Source: AR5 sp041497115 (GTDB lineage: Bacteria; Methylomirabilota; Methylomirabilia; Rokubacteriales; CSP1-6). From it: a stretch of DNA of 64,000 bases. A program made the translations under genes and the position numbers. How positions within the stretch are numbered: the stretch's first letter is position 1; every line of letters starts with the position of its first letter. Under the pieces are notes generated by a model. The model was not told the origin of the DNA and did no database searches. It saw only the letters and a list, made by a program, of their open reading frames with translations. Below are positions 53,212 to 61,846 of this stretch, piece after piece. The stretch lies in contig JBGQFW010000012.1 of the NCBI GenBank assembly GCA_041497115.1, forward strand, positions 1 to 64,000, written 5' to 3'.

Positions 53212-53217
53212 TAGAAT
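53212..53217 (+). promoter_or_regulatory. Candidate -10 box (TAGAAT) before yggS
   Basis: TAGAAT ends five bases before ATG 53223 of the PLP-protein gene. It would start transcription at or near the ATG, giving a leaderless message. No -35 box is evident. Confidence 0.4.
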
Positions 53218-53222
53218 CGCGC

Positions 53223-53930
53223 ATGCCGGACGTGCGGGAGAACCTCGAGCGGGTGCGCGAGCGTCTGGCCGGCGCCGCCGCGCGCGCCGGACGGCGGCCC
53301 GAAGACGTGCTGCTGATCGGCGTGTCCAAGACGGTGGAGGTCGCGCGCATCCGGGCGGCGGTGGCGGCCGGGCTCACGGCGCTGGGTGAGAACCGCGTGC
53401 AGGAGGCCCGGGCCAAGATCGCCGAGCTCGGGCGGCCGGTGGCCTGGCACCTGATCGGGCACCTGCAGACGAACAAGGCCAGGGACGCTGTCGAGCTCTT
53501 CGACGTGATCCACTCGCTGGACCGGCTCGAGCTGGCCCGGGAAGTGGAGCGGCGGGCGGCCGCCGCCGGGCGCATGATGGACGTGCTGGTGCAGGTCAAC
53601 GTGGCGGCGGAGGCGAGCAAGGGGGGCGTGACGCCCGATGCGGTCGGCGAGACGCTCGACGCCGTCGGCAAGCTGGCGCACCTGCGCGTGCGCGGCCTCA
53701 TGGCGATTCCGCCCGCGGTCGAGCGGCCCGAGGACTCGCGCCCGTGGTTCCGTCGGCTGCGCGAGCTGGGCGAGCGCCACGGGCTGCGCGAGCTCTCGAT
53801 GGGCATGAGCGGCGACTTCGAGGTGGCGGTGGAGGAGGGGGCGACGATGGTGCGCGTCGGCACCGCGATCTTTGGGGCCCGCCCACCCATCCCGGGCGCC
53901 CGTCCATCTGCCCCGGGACTGCGCGCATGA
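53223..53930 (+). CDS. YggS/PLPBP family pyridoxal-phosphate homeostasis protein
   Basis: ATG 53223 gives 235 residues; GTG 53208 would add five. The alanine-racemase-like barrel starts with LLIGVSKTVEV, where Lys36 binds PLP. ALGENRVQEARAKI, WHLIGHLQTNKA and LSMGMSGDFEVAVEEGATMVRVG are family signatures. It carries PLP and keeps amino-acid pools in balance. It heads a yggS-proC-yggT-divIVA run that follows ftsZ in many bacteria. Confidence 0.95.
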   Translation: MPDVRENLERVRERLAGAAARAGRRPEDVLLIGVSKTVEVARIRAAVAAGLTALGENRVQEARAKIAELGRPVAWHLIGHLQTNKARDAVELFDVIHSLDRLELAREVERRAAAAGRMMDVLVQVNVAAEASKGGVTPDAVGETLDAVGKLAHLRVRGLMAIPPAVERPEDSRPWFRRLRELGERHGLRELSMGMSGDFEVAVEEGATMVRVGTAIFGARPPIPGARPSAPGLRA

Positions 53931-54751
53931 GCGTCAAGGGCCGGCGGGTCGGCTTCATCGGCGGCGGCAACATGGGCGAGGCGCTCATCAAGGGGCTCGT
54001 GGGCGCCGGCCTCGTCACGCCCGATCTCATCACCGCCACCGACGTGCGCCCCGAGCGGACGAAGGAGCTCGCCGCGCGGTTCGGCATCACCGCGCACGGC
54101 GACAACCTGCGCTGCGTGCGCGAGGCCGACGTGGTGATCCTGGCCGTCAAGCCACAGGTCATGGCCGAGGTCCTGCGCGGCATCGCGCCGGCGGTGACGG
54201 CGCGCCACCTGCTGATCTCGATCGCCGCCGGCGTGGCGACCGCCACGATCCGGGCCGCCCTCGGCAAGGAGGCGCGGATCATCCGGGTCATGCCCAACAC
54301 GCCGGCGCTCGTGCTCCACGGTGCCACCGCCGTCGCGCGGGGCCCCGGCCTCGAGCCCGACGACCTCGGCACCGCCGAGGAGATCTTCGGCGCGGTCGGC
54401 CGCGTGGTCGTCCTCGACGAGGCGCTGCTGGACGCGGTGACGGGGCTCAGCGGCTCCGGCCCCGCCTACGTGGCGATCGTGATCGAGGCGCTCGCCGACG
54501 GCGGCGTGCGCATGGGGCTCGATCGCGCGACGGCGCTCCTGCTGGCGGCCCAGACCGTGCTGGGCGCCGCCCACCTCCTGCTCGAGACGGGCATGCACCC
54601 GGGCGCTCTCAAGGACATGGTCTCGAGCCCGGGCGGCACCACGATCGCCGGCATCGCCGCGCTCGAGGAGGGCGGCCTGCGCGCCACGCTCATCCGCGCC
54701 GTCGAGCGCGCCACGCAGCGCTCGCGCGAGCTGGGGCGAGGGCCGGCCTGA
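53927..54751 (+). CDS. proC: Pyrroline-5-carboxylate reductase ProC
   Basis: ATG 53927 overlaps the yggS stop and gives 274 residues. RVGFIGGGNMGEALIKGL is the NAD(P) loop, VILAVKPQ and VMPNTPALV are in the middle, and the C-terminal dimer helix TGLSGSGPAYV and SPGGTTIAGIAALEEGG are diagnostic. It performs the last step of proline synthesis. Confidence 0.97.
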   Translation: MSVKGRRVGFIGGGNMGEALIKGLVGAGLVTPDLITATDVRPERTKELAARFGITAHGDNLRCVREADVVILAVKPQVMAEVLRGIAPAVTARHLLISIAAGVATATIRAALGKEARIIRVMPNTPALVLHGATAVARGPGLEPDDLGTAEEIFGAVGRVVVLDEALLDAVTGLSGSGPAYVAIVIEALADGGVRMGLDRATALLLAAQTVLGAAHLLLETGMHPGALKDMVSSPGGTTIAGIAALEEGGLRATLIRAVERATQRSRELGRGPA

Positions 54752-55032
54752 TGCTCGACCCGCTCGGCTGGCTCGTCAACGCGATCCACCTGGTACTGGG
54801 CGCGTACGTCTGGATCATCATCATCCGGGCGCTGCTGTCGTGGGTGAGCCCCGATCCGTTCAACCCGATCGTGCGCTTCCTCTACCGGGTTACCGAGCCG
54901 GTGCTGCGGCCGATCCGCCGCCGGCTGCCCACCTACGCGATCGGCCTGGATCTCTCGCCGCTCGTGGTGATCCTCGCCATCGAGATCGTGGACTGGTACG
55001 TGCTGCCCAGGATCGCGGCGCTGGCCTACTGA
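54751..55032 (+). CDS. YggT family membrane protein
   Basis: ATG 54751 overlaps the proC stop (TGATG); 93 residues with two membrane helices (about 7-30 and 62-85). The loop LSWVSPDPFNPIVRFLYRVTEPVLRPIRRRLP is the YggT signature. YggT homologues are placed beside ftsZ and divIVA and are linked to cell shape or osmotic tolerance, but the mechanism is not established. Confidence 0.9.
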   Translation: MLDPLGWLVNAIHLVLGAYVWIIIIRALLSWVSPDPFNPIVRFLYRVTEPVLRPIRRRLPTYAIGLDLSPLVVILAIEIVDWYVLPRIAALAY

Positions 55033-55059
55033 GTCGCGGAGAGCGAGCCGGAGGATTCG

Positions 55060-55536
55060 ATGCGCATCACGCCCCATGACATCCGCCAGCAGCAGTTCTC
55101 GGTCCGCGTCTTCCGCGGCTTCGACCCGCAGGAGGTGGACGCCTTCCTGGAGGACGTCGCCGACGACTACGAGGCGCTGCTGAAGGAGGCGCAGCTGCTC
55201 AGGGAGCAGCTGGCGGCCGGCGAGGAGCGCCAGCGCGGCGTCGTCGAGCGCGAGAAGAGCCTGCAAGACACGCTGGTGACGACGCAGCGGCTGGCCGAGG
55301 AGATGAAGGCGTCCGCCAAGCGCGAGTCCGAGCTGATCGTGCGCGAGGCCGAGCTGAGCGGCGAGAAAGTGATGGAGGCGGCGCGGGGCGAGGAGGCCAA
55401 GATCCGTGTCGAGATCCAGTCGCTCAAGCGCGTGCGGCGCCAGCTGCTGGAAGACCTCGCCGCCACGCTGGAGCGATACCAGCGCCAGCTCGGCAGCGAG
55501 GGGGAGATCGACGGCCCCGCCGCCGACGGCGCCTAG
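55060..55536 (+). CDS. divIVA: DivIVA domain protein
   Basis: ATG 55060 with GGAG upstream gives 158 residues. The head ITPHDIRQQQFSVRVFRGFDPQEVDAFLEDV is the DivIVA membrane-curvature domain, followed by a long coiled coil (residues 40-150). DivIVA gathers at negatively curved membranes such as the septum and poles and recruits other proteins. Its neighbours yggS, proC and yggT are the usual ones. Confidence 0.92.
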   Translation: MRITPHDIRQQQFSVRVFRGFDPQEVDAFLEDVADDYEALLKEAQLLREQLAAGEERQRGVVEREKSLQDTLVTTQRLAEEMKASAKRESELIVREAELSGEKVMEAARGEEAKIRVEIQSLKRVRRQLLEDLAATLERYQRQLGSEGEIDGPAADGA

Positions 55537-55546
55537 CCCCGGCCTG

Positions 55547-55807
55547 GTGCGCGTGCGCGTGCAGCCGCGGGCGCCGCGCAGCGAGATCGTCGGCTGGCGC
55601 GCCGACGGCGCGCTGAGCGTGCGGGTGGCGGCGCCGCCCGTCGAGGGGCAGGCCAACGCGGCGGTGGCCGCGCTGCTGGCCCGCGCGCTCGGCGTGAGGG
55701 CGGCCGCGGTGACGATCGCGCACGGCGCCCGCGGGCGCGACAAGCTGGTGCGCGTGGCGGGGATGACCCCGGAGCAGATCCGCCGACACCTCGGAGGACA
55801 CCCATGA
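55547..55807 (+). CDS. DUF167 (YggU) family protein
   Basis: GTG 55547 gives 86 residues. VRVRVQPRAPRSEIVGW and VRVAAPPVEGQANAAVAALLARALGV are the family signatures, and HGARGRDKLVRV completes the fold. Function is unknown; the gene is often found after the yggT-divIVA run. It overlaps the next gene by four bases. Confidence 0.9.
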   Translation: MRVRVQPRAPRSEIVGWRADGALSVRVAAPPVEGQANAAVAALLARALGVRAAAVTIAHGARGRDKLVRVAGMTPEQIRRHLGGHP

Positions 55808-56139
55808 AGACGCTTCTCGCCGCCGCCGGCCTCGGTCTCGCGGCGCTCGCCTGGGCGGCGCCGGCCGCCGCCGAGAACACGGGCCCCGCGCGACGCGACA
55901 GGACCGACCGGCTCGAGGCCGAGCTCGACGCGCGCGCGCGCGACCTCGGCGCCCGGCCAGCTTTCGAGCCCGAGACAGCGTGGTCCACCTGGCTGTGGGG
56001 CGCCGTCGATCCGCCGAAGCCGGGCGCGCAGGGCAGGCAGGGCGGGCAGGGGCGCGAGCGCGACGGGCGCCCGCTCGACTTCACGCTCGACGGTCCGGTG
56101 GTGCGCGACATGCTCGAGCGGTGGCTGCCGCGCCCGTGA
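55804..56139 (+). CDS. Small secreted protein, function unknown
   Basis: ATG 55804 overlaps the DUF167 stop and gives 111 residues. A signal peptide of about 23 residues (KTLLAAAGLGLAALAWAAPAAA) precedes a charged, low-complexity mature part with WSTWLWGAVDPPKPG and a Gly/Gln/Arg stretch. The last 20 residues may form a helix. No family is recognised. The overlap with the mtnA start supports expression. Confidence 0.6.
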   Translation: MKTLLAAAGLGLAALAWAAPAAAENTGPARRDRTDRLEAELDARARDLGARPAFEPETAWSTWLWGAVDPPKPGAQGRQGGQGRERDGRPLDFTLDGPVVRDMLERWLPRP

Positions 56140-57158
56140 CGTCCGCCATCGCGCCCGTCCGCTGGGAGCACGATCGCCTCGTGCTGCTCGACCAGCGGCT
56201 GCTGCCCGGCCAGGAGCTCGAGCGCGTCTACGGGCGGTGGGAGGACGTCGCCGACGCCATCCGCACGCTGGCCGTGCGCGGCGCGCCGGCCATCGGCGTG
56301 GCGGCGGCCTTCGGCGTGGTGCTGGCGGCGCGCACGAGCGCGGCCGCCACCGGGGAGGCGCTGCTGGCCGACCTCGAGACCGCGCTCAAGGGGCTCGCGG
56401 GCACGCGGCCGACCGCGGTCAATCTCTTCTGGGCGCTCGACCGCATGCGGCGCACCGCCGAGGGCGCGCGCGCTGTCCCGCCTGACGAGCTGCGCGGCCG
56501 GCTGCTGCGCGAGGCGCAGGCGATCCTCGACGAGGACCTCGCCGCCAACCACGCGCTGGGCGACCACGGCGCCGCGCTGGTGCCGGCGCGCGCGCGCATC
56601 CTCACGCACTGCAACGCCGGCGCGCTGGCGACGGCCGGCTACGGCACCGCGCTCGGCGTCGTCCGCTCGGCGCACGCGCAGGGCAAGCTCGCGCTGCTGT
56701 GGGTGGACGAGACGCGCCCGGTCATGCAGGGCTCGCGGCTGACGGCGTGGGAGTGCGTGCGCGACGGCATTCCGCACCGGCTCATCGCCGACGTCGCCGC
56801 GGCCTCGCTGATGGGGCGCGGGGAGGTGGACCTCGTGGTGACGGGCGCCGATCGCATCGCCGCCAACGGCGACACCGCCAACAAGATCGGCACCTACGGG
56901 CTGGCCGTGCTGGCCCGCCACCACGGCGTGCCGTTCTACGTGGCCGCCCCGTACTCCACGATCGATCCCTCGCTGCCCACCGGCGCGCAGATCCCGATCG
57001 AGGAGCGCGAGGCCGGGGAGGTGCGGCGCGTGGCCGGCCACGCCACCGCGCCCGACGGCTCGCCGGTCTTCAACCCGGCCTTCGACGTCACTCCCGCCGC
57101 GCTGATCTCGGCGATCATCACCGAGCGCGGCGTGGTCCGCCCGCCGTACAAATTCTAG
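56136..57158 (+). CDS. mtnA: Methylthioribose-1-phosphate isomerase MtnA
   Basis: GTG 56136 overlaps the previous stop and gives 340 residues. VRGAPAIGVAAAFGV, GTRPTAVNLFWALDRM, THCNAGALATAGYG (Cys near 159) and VTGADRIAANGDTANKIGTY (catalytic Asp) are MtnA signatures that separate it from eIF2B subunits and ribose-1,5-bisphosphate isomerase. It converts methylthioribose-1-phosphate to the ribulose form in methionine salvage. No other mtn gene is nearby. Confidence 0.95.
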   Translation: MTSAIAPVRWEHDRLVLLDQRLLPGQELERVYGRWEDVADAIRTLAVRGAPAIGVAAAFGVVLAARTSAAATGEALLADLETALKGLAGTRPTAVNLFWALDRMRRTAEGARAVPPDELRGRLLREAQAILDEDLAANHALGDHGAALVPARARILTHCNAGALATAGYGTALGVVRSAHAQGKLALLWVDETRPVMQGSRLTAWECVRDGIPHRLIADVAAASLMGRGEVDLVVTGADRIAANGDTANKIGTYGLAVLARHHGVPFYVAAPYSTIDPSLPTGAQIPIEEREAGEVRRVAGHATAPDGSPVFNPAFDVTPAALISAIITERGVVRPPYKF

Positions 57159-57177
57159 CCTGCGCCCTCTGGTCGGC

Positions 57178-58710
57178 ATGACGTCGGTGGCGAGGAAGTT
57201 TCATGACGAGACGGCGCACTCGCCGTACTCGGTGCGGACGAATTCCCACGCGCTCGAGTGGGACATCAAGCCGTTTGCCTTCAAGGTATACACGGACGCG
57301 CCGGCACTGACGCTGGCGCGCGAGATCGACGTGATCGCGCCGCCGGCCCTGACGGCGCTGGCGCAGGCGGCCGCGCCTGCGTCCCGGCTCACCCTGGCGG
57401 CGCTCACGACCCTCCTCTATTACACGGCGGGCGTGACCCGGAAGAAGACCTACCCGGGCGGCGGCGAGGTGCTCTTTCGCGCCGCCGCCTCCACCGGCGC
57501 GCTCTACCAGACCGAGGTCTACGTCGTCGCGGGGGAGGTGGACGGCCTCGATGCGGGGCTCTACCACTTCTGTCCGGGCGACTTCACGCTGCGCCGCCTG
57601 CGCGGCGGCGACGTGCGCGGCGCGCTGGCCGAGGCCGCCGCCGACGAGACGCTCGCCCGGCGCGCCGCCACGCTGGTCGTCACCGCCATCTACTGGCGCA
57701 ACACCTGGAAGTACCAGGCGCGCGGCTACCGCCACCTGTTCTGGGACTCGGGCACGATGCTCGCCAACACGCTGGCCGTCGGCGACGCGCTCGGGCTGGC
57801 GCCGCGCGTGCTCACCGGCTTCGTGGACGCCCGGGTGAACCACCTGCTCGGGCTTGACGTCGCGCGCGAGGCGGCGCTCGAGCTCGTGCCGCTGGGACCG
57901 GCGGGCGCGCCGGCGCCGCCCGTGGCCGACCTGCCGGCGCTGGCCCTCGACGTCATGCCGCTGTCGAGCGAGGAGGTGGACTATCCGGCGCTGCGCGAGA
58001 TCCACGCGGCGTCCTCGCTGGCGGGCGCGGCAGAGGTCGCCGCCTGGCGGCGCCACGCCGCGCCCCCGCCGCGCGAGCCGGGTGGGCCGCTCGTGACACT
58101 GCCCGCGCCGCCCGCCGAGAGCCGGCCGCTCGGCGAGGCGATCCAGCGCCGCGGCTCGACGCGGCGCTTCGCCCACGCCGCGCTCTCGGCGGCCGAGCTG
58201 GCCGGCGCGCTGTGGGCGGCGACGCGGCCGGTGCCCGCCGACGTGCCCGACGGCCTCGTGGACCTCTACGTCATCGTCAACGCCGTCGAGGGGGTGGCGC
58301 CGGGCGCCTACGCGGTCTGGCCCGGGCGCGGCCTCGAGCTCGTCCGCGCGGGCGACTTCCGCCGCGAGTCGGCCTATCTCACCCTCGAGCAGCCGCTGGG
58401 CGGCGACGCGGCCGCCGTCATCTACTTCCTGGCGCCGCTCGACGCGCTCCTCGCGCGCTGGGGCGAGCGCGGCTACCGCCTGGCGAATCTGCAAGCGGGT
58501 GTCGCGGGCGGCCGCGCCTACCTCGCCGCCTACGCGACGGGCTTCGGCGCCAGCGGCCTGACGTTCTACGACGCCGACGTGGTGCGCTTCTTCGCGCCCC
58601 ACGCCGGCGGGCGCGACGCGATCTTCGTCACCGCGCTCGGCCGCGCGGCCGGCGCGCAAAGCGGCGTGCTACTATCGAATCCGATTCCACCGCCGACGAG
58701 GAGGGCGTGA
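57178..58710 (+). CDS. SagB/ThcOx-type nitroreductase with two tandem domains
   Basis: ATG 57178 gives 510 residues made of two nitroreductase-fold halves. The first (about 1-250) has the SagB-type start FHDETAHSPYS, LTLAALTTLLYYTAGVTRKK, and ASTGALYQTEVYVVAGEVDGLDAGLYHF. The second (about 315-505) begins IQRRGSTRRFAHAALSAAELAGALWAA and has GLTFYDADVVRFF. These FMN enzymes oxidise azolines in thiazole/oxazole-modified peptides, but no YcaO cyclodehydratase is present. It may have another small-molecule substrate. Confidence 0.85.
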   Translation: MTSVARKFHDETAHSPYSVRTNSHALEWDIKPFAFKVYTDAPALTLAREIDVIAPPALTALAQAAAPASRLTLAALTTLLYYTAGVTRKKTYPGGGEVLFRAAASTGALYQTEVYVVAGEVDGLDAGLYHFCPGDFTLRRLRGGDVRGALAEAAADETLARRAATLVVTAIYWRNTWKYQARGYRHLFWDSGTMLANTLAVGDALGLAPRVLTGFVDARVNHLLGLDVAREAALELVPLGPAGAPAPPVADLPALALDVMPLSSEEVDYPALREIHAASSLAGAAEVAAWRRHAAPPPREPGGPLVTLPAPPAESRPLGEAIQRRGSTRRFAHAALSAAELAGALWAATRPVPADVPDGLVDLYVIVNAVEGVAPGAYAVWPGRGLELVRAGDFRRESAYLTLEQPLGGDAAAVIYFLAPLDALLARWGERGYRLANLQAGVAGGRAYLAAYATGFGASGLTFYDADVVRFFAPHAGGRDAIFVTALGRAAGAQSGVLLSNPIPPPTRRA

Positions 58711-58714
58711 GGTG

Positions 58715-59854
58715 ATGAAGAAGTACCAGCTCATGGCGCCCGGGCCGACGCCGGTGCCGAGCGAAGTCCTGCTGGCGATGGCGCGGCCGATGATCCATCA
58801 CCGCACGCCGGAGTACGAGGCGCTCTTCATCGAGGTCCGGTCGTCGCTCAAGCGGTTGTTCCAGACCTCCCAGGACGTCTTCCCGGTGGCCTGCACGGGC
58901 ACCGGGGCGATGGAGGCGGCCGTCGTCAACACGCTGTCGGCGGGCGACCGGGTCGTGGTCGTCAACGCCGGGGCGTTCGCGCAGCGCTGGCTCGCCATCG
59001 CCCGCGCCTTCGGTCTCGAGGTCGTCGAGCTGGCGGCGCCGCACGGCGACACCGTCGCCCCCGCGCGCATCGCCGAGGCCCTGGGCCGGGACAACGTGCG
59101 CGCGGTGCTGGTGCAGCACAGCGAGTCGTCGACCGGCGTGCTGCACGACGTGCGGGGCTACGCGGAGGTCACCGGGCGCACGGACGCCATCCTCGTCGTC
59201 GACGCCGTGTCGAGCCTCGGCATCGCCGATCTGCCGATGGACGCCTGGGGCGTCGACGTCGTGGTCTCGGCGTCGCAGAAGGGGCTCATGCTGCCGCCGG
59301 GACTGGGCCTGCTGGCGTTGAGCGACAAGGCGTGGGCGGCGGCGAAGCGCGCGACGCTGCCGAGGTTCTACCTGGACCTCGCCGAGGAGCGCCGGTACGC
59401 GGTGAAGAACGAGGCGCGCTTCACGCCGGCCGTGTCCATCATGGTGGGGCTGCGCGAAGTTCTGCGGATGATCGAGGCCGAGGGCCTCGCCGCCGTCTTC
59501 GCCCGCCACGACCGGCTGTCGCGCGCCACGCGCGCGGGCGCCGAGGCGCTCGGGCTCACGCTGTTCCCGAAGGCCACGCCCAGTCCGGCCCTGACCGCCG
59601 TGCAGGTGCCCGCCGGGCTCGACGCCGACCGCGTCGTCGAGCGCTTCGCCACCCAGCACAGCATCACGATCGACGGCGGGCGCGGCCCGACGAAGGGCAA
59701 GATCTTCCGCATCGGCCACATGGGCTATGCCGCCGACTCCGACGTGATCATCGCGCTGGCCGCGCTCGAGCAGGTGCTGGCCGACCTCGGCCAGCCGGTG
59801 GACTTCGGCGCGGGGCTGCGCGGCGCCCAGAAGGTCTTCGCCGAAAAGTCCTAG
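58715..59854 (+). CDS. Class V aminotransferase (alanine/serine--glyoxylate type)
   Basis: ATG 58715 (or GTG 58712, closer to a GAGGAGGG run at 58698-58704) gives 379 residues. MAPGPTPVPSEVLLAMARPMIHHR opens the protein as in serine-pyruvate aminotransferases; HSESSTGVLHD and the PLP lysine Lys189 in SASQKGLMLPPG follow. Such enzymes interconvert glyoxylate and glycine using serine or alanine, in photorespiration-like or serine metabolism. The phosphoglycerate dehydrogenase often found next to them is absent here. Confidence 0.92.
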   Translation: MKKYQLMAPGPTPVPSEVLLAMARPMIHHRTPEYEALFIEVRSSLKRLFQTSQDVFPVACTGTGAMEAAVVNTLSAGDRVVVVNAGAFAQRWLAIARAFGLEVVELAAPHGDTVAPARIAEALGRDNVRAVLVQHSESSTGVLHDVRGYAEVTGRTDAILVVDAVSSLGIADLPMDAWGVDVVVSASQKGLMLPPGLGLLALSDKAWAAAKRATLPRFYLDLAEERRYAVKNEARFTPAVSIMVGLREVLRMIEAEGLAAVFARHDRLSRATRAGAEALGLTLFPKATPSPALTAVQVPAGLDADRVVERFATQHSITIDGGRGPTKGKIFRIGHMGYAADSDVIIALAALEQVLADLGQPVDFGAGLRGAQKVFAEKS

Positions 59855-60471
59855 CGCTCCGTCTCGCAGAAGCCGCGCGCCGTCGCCGCGCGGCCGGCCG
59901 CCAAGGGATGCTCCCCGACCCACTCGCTCCAGCGCTCGCCCTCGGCGGCGATGCGCTCCAGCACGGCGCCGAGCGCAGGGCAATCGCCGCCGCGGGGCAT
60001 CGTGTTGAGGAGGCGGGCCGCGTAGCCGTCGGCCTCGGTCTCGTCCTCCTCCGTGTAGCGCCGCCGCTGAGCCGCCCCGATGCCGCCGCCGCGGCGCCCG
60101 ATGCCCGACGTGGCGCGGGGGCCGGTCTTCGTCGCGTGGCCGAGCTGCAGGTGGGCGACGCCGTGGGCGACGAGCGCCTGCAGCTCCGGCCGCGTCACGC
60201 CGAGGACGCCGCGCGTGACGAAGAGGGCCAGGCATACCTCGGGGGAGCTCGAGGGAAAGGCCTCGAGGTCGCGACCGTCCACGTCGTTCACGATCACGGA
60301 GACCTTGCAGCCGCTCTGCGGCCGGATGTAGCCGACGTGCACGAGCAGCAGCCCCGCGGCGGCCTGCAGCGTGGCGATCTCCTCGGGCACCGGAGGCCGC
60401 AGGTGATAGGCCTCCCCGCACCCGCCCAGCGCCAGCCCCGCCAGCAGCGCGACGGGGACGGCGCCCCTCAT
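59851..60471 (-). CDS. M48-like lipoprotein with a degenerate zinc motif
   Basis: ATG 60471 overlaps the upstream peptidase stop; 206 residues. Residues 12-18 (LALGGCG) form a lipobox with Cys18. At 103-107 the expected HExxH reads HGVAH, so the catalytic glutamate is replaced by glycine, while the downstream zinc-ligand helix ETEADGYAARLL (144-155) remains. The fold is therefore that of a minigluzincin-like M48 protein, but catalysis is unlikely. It may bind or regulate, or be decaying. Confidence 0.75.
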   Translation of the reverse strand: MRGAVPVALLAGLALGGCGEAYHLRPPVPEEIATLQAAAGLLLVHVGYIRPQSGCKVSVIVNDVDGRDLEAFPSSSPEVCLALFVTRGVLGVTRPELQALVAHGVAHLQLGHATKTGPRATSGIGRRGGGIGAAQRRRYTEEDETEADGYAARLLNTMPRGGDCPALGAVLERIAAEGERWSEWVGEHPLAAGRAATARGFCETER

Positions 60472-61112
60472 GGCGTTCCGGACTGCGCCGCGAGGCACGC
60501 CTTCACGATCGCCTCCACCCGTCGCTCGGGGAACGGATGGCGCGACAGCCACGCGATCCAGTGGCGGCGGTCCTTGGCGGCGCCCTCGTAGAGATCGGCC
60601 GTCGTCATGCAACCGGCGTTGCCGCCCCCGTAGGCCGCGGTCAGGATCCGGGCGGCGAGGGCGTCGGCCTCCGCCTCCTCGTCGGGGTTGAACTGCGCGT
60701 TCGCGGAATAGAGGGTGCCGCTGCGCCGGCCTGTAATCGCGGTCTGGCGCGCCGAGCCCAGGGCGTGCTTGCTCCAGACGTGAGCCAGCTCGTGCGCCAG
60801 CAGCGTCTGCAGCACGCGCGGTGCCAGCTCGTTCACCGCCGGCGCCGTCGCCGCGACGCCGAGATCGCACGGCCCGTCGCCGTTCGGCGCGGCCCACGCG
60901 TTGAAGTCCGGGGCGTCCGCCACGGCGATGGCGACGTGGCACTCGGGGGTGCCGGCGGCGCCATACCGGGCGATCAGCAGGGGCGCGAGCACCTGGGCCA
61001 GGACCTGCCGCTCCTCGGGCTTCGCCGCGCGGAACTCGACCCCGGCGCAGCCGGCCGCCAGGAGCACGACCAGCGCGGAGACGAGCGGCGGGCGGGCGGA
61101 GCGCGGGCGCAT
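60468..61112 (-). CDS. M48-family minigluzincin-like metallopeptidase lipoprotein
   Basis: ATG 61112 gives 214 residues. A lipobox LLAAGC with Cys22 ends the signal peptide. HELAH at 107-111 and the EEAEADALAARIL helix (145 onward) give both histidines, the catalytic Glu and the third zinc ligand. Such short gluzincins sit in the periplasm and may process envelope proteins. It is the intact homologue of the gene that follows. Confidence 0.85.
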   Translation of the reverse strand: MRPRSARPPLVSALVVLLAAGCAGVEFRAAKPEERQVLAQVLAPLLIARYGAAGTPECHVAIAVADAPDFNAWAAPNGDGPCDLGVAATAPAVNELAPRVLQTLLAHELAHVWSKHALGSARQTAITGRRSGTLYSANAQFNPDEEAEADALAARILTAAYGGGNAGCMTTADLYEGAAKDRRHWIAWLSRHPFPERRVEAIVKACLAAQSGTP

Positions 61113-61198
61113 GACGGGCCTCCCTCCGGCGGGCCCAGCATAGGCGATCGTCGCGGCGGGGCCAAGCGGGCGAGGGGGCCGGCGGGGGGTGCATGCGA

Positions 61199-61204
61199 TA
61201 GAAT
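61199..61204 (+). promoter_or_regulatory. Candidate -10 box (TAGAAT) before the phosphatase gene
   Basis: TAGAAT ends nine bases before GTG 61214; transcription would start one to three bases before the codon. It lies just upstream of the phosphatase-hisZ-purA run. No -35 match is visible. Confidence 0.4.
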
Positions 61205-61213
61205 GGTCGGGTT

Positions 61214-61846
61214 GTGAAACCGGTCAGGCTCTTCGCCATACGGCACGGGGAAACGGACGCGGCCCGCGAGCGCCGCTTCGCGGGCTCGCGCGACGTTCCG
61301 CTGACGCCCCGCGGCCGCCTGCAGTGCGAGGCGGCGGCCCGCGCGCTGGCCGGCGCCGTCGTGGGCGCCGTCTACGCGAGCCCGCTCGGGCGGGCGCGCG
61401 CCAGCGCCGAGGCGATCGCGGCGCCGCACACGCTGGCCGTCCGCGTCGACCCCGCGTTCCGCGAGATGGCGTTCGGCCAGTGGGAGGGGCTCACGCGGGC
61501 CGAGGCGGCGGTGCGCTTCCCCGAGGCGTTCGCGGCGTGGCAGGCGACGCCGCACCTGGCGCAGCCGCCGGGCGGCGAGCGGCTGGACGCGGTGGCGGCG
61601 CGGGTGGCGGCCGGCCTGGCGGCGCTGCTGGCCGAGCACCAGGGCGAGACGGTCGTGCTCGTGTCCCACGCCATCGTCACGCGGCTGGTGGTGCTGGCCG
61701 CGCTGGGGCTCGGTCCCGACCGGCTCTGGTCGGTGGACGCCTCGCCGGCGGGCATCACCGAGATCGAGTACCAGGACGGCTGGGTGACCGTGCACCGGAT
61801 GAACACACTCGCCCACCTGGACGCGCTAAGCGAGGCGGTGTCGTGA
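61214..61846 (+). CDS. Histidine phosphatase (phosphoglycerate mutase-like) family protein
   Basis: GTG 61214 gives 210 residues. FAIRHGETDAARERRFAGSRD is the N-terminal RHG motif with the phosphohistidine, YASPLGRARASAEAIA the second arginine loop, and FREMAFGQWEGLTRAEA and VLVSHAIVTRL the remaining acid and second-histidine motifs. These match GpmB/CobC/PhoE-type phosphatases rather than glycolytic mutase. Substrate is unknown. The stop overlaps the hisZ start by four bases. Confidence 0.93.
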   Translation: MKPVRLFAIRHGETDAARERRFAGSRDVPLTPRGRLQCEAAARALAGAVVGAVYASPLGRARASAEAIAAPHTLAVRVDPAFREMAFGQWEGLTRAEAAVRFPEAFAAWQATPHLAQPPGGERLDAVAARVAAGLAALLAEHQGETVVLVSHAIVTRLVVLAALGLGPDRLWSVDASPAGITEIEYQDGWVTVHRMNTLAHLDALSEAVS

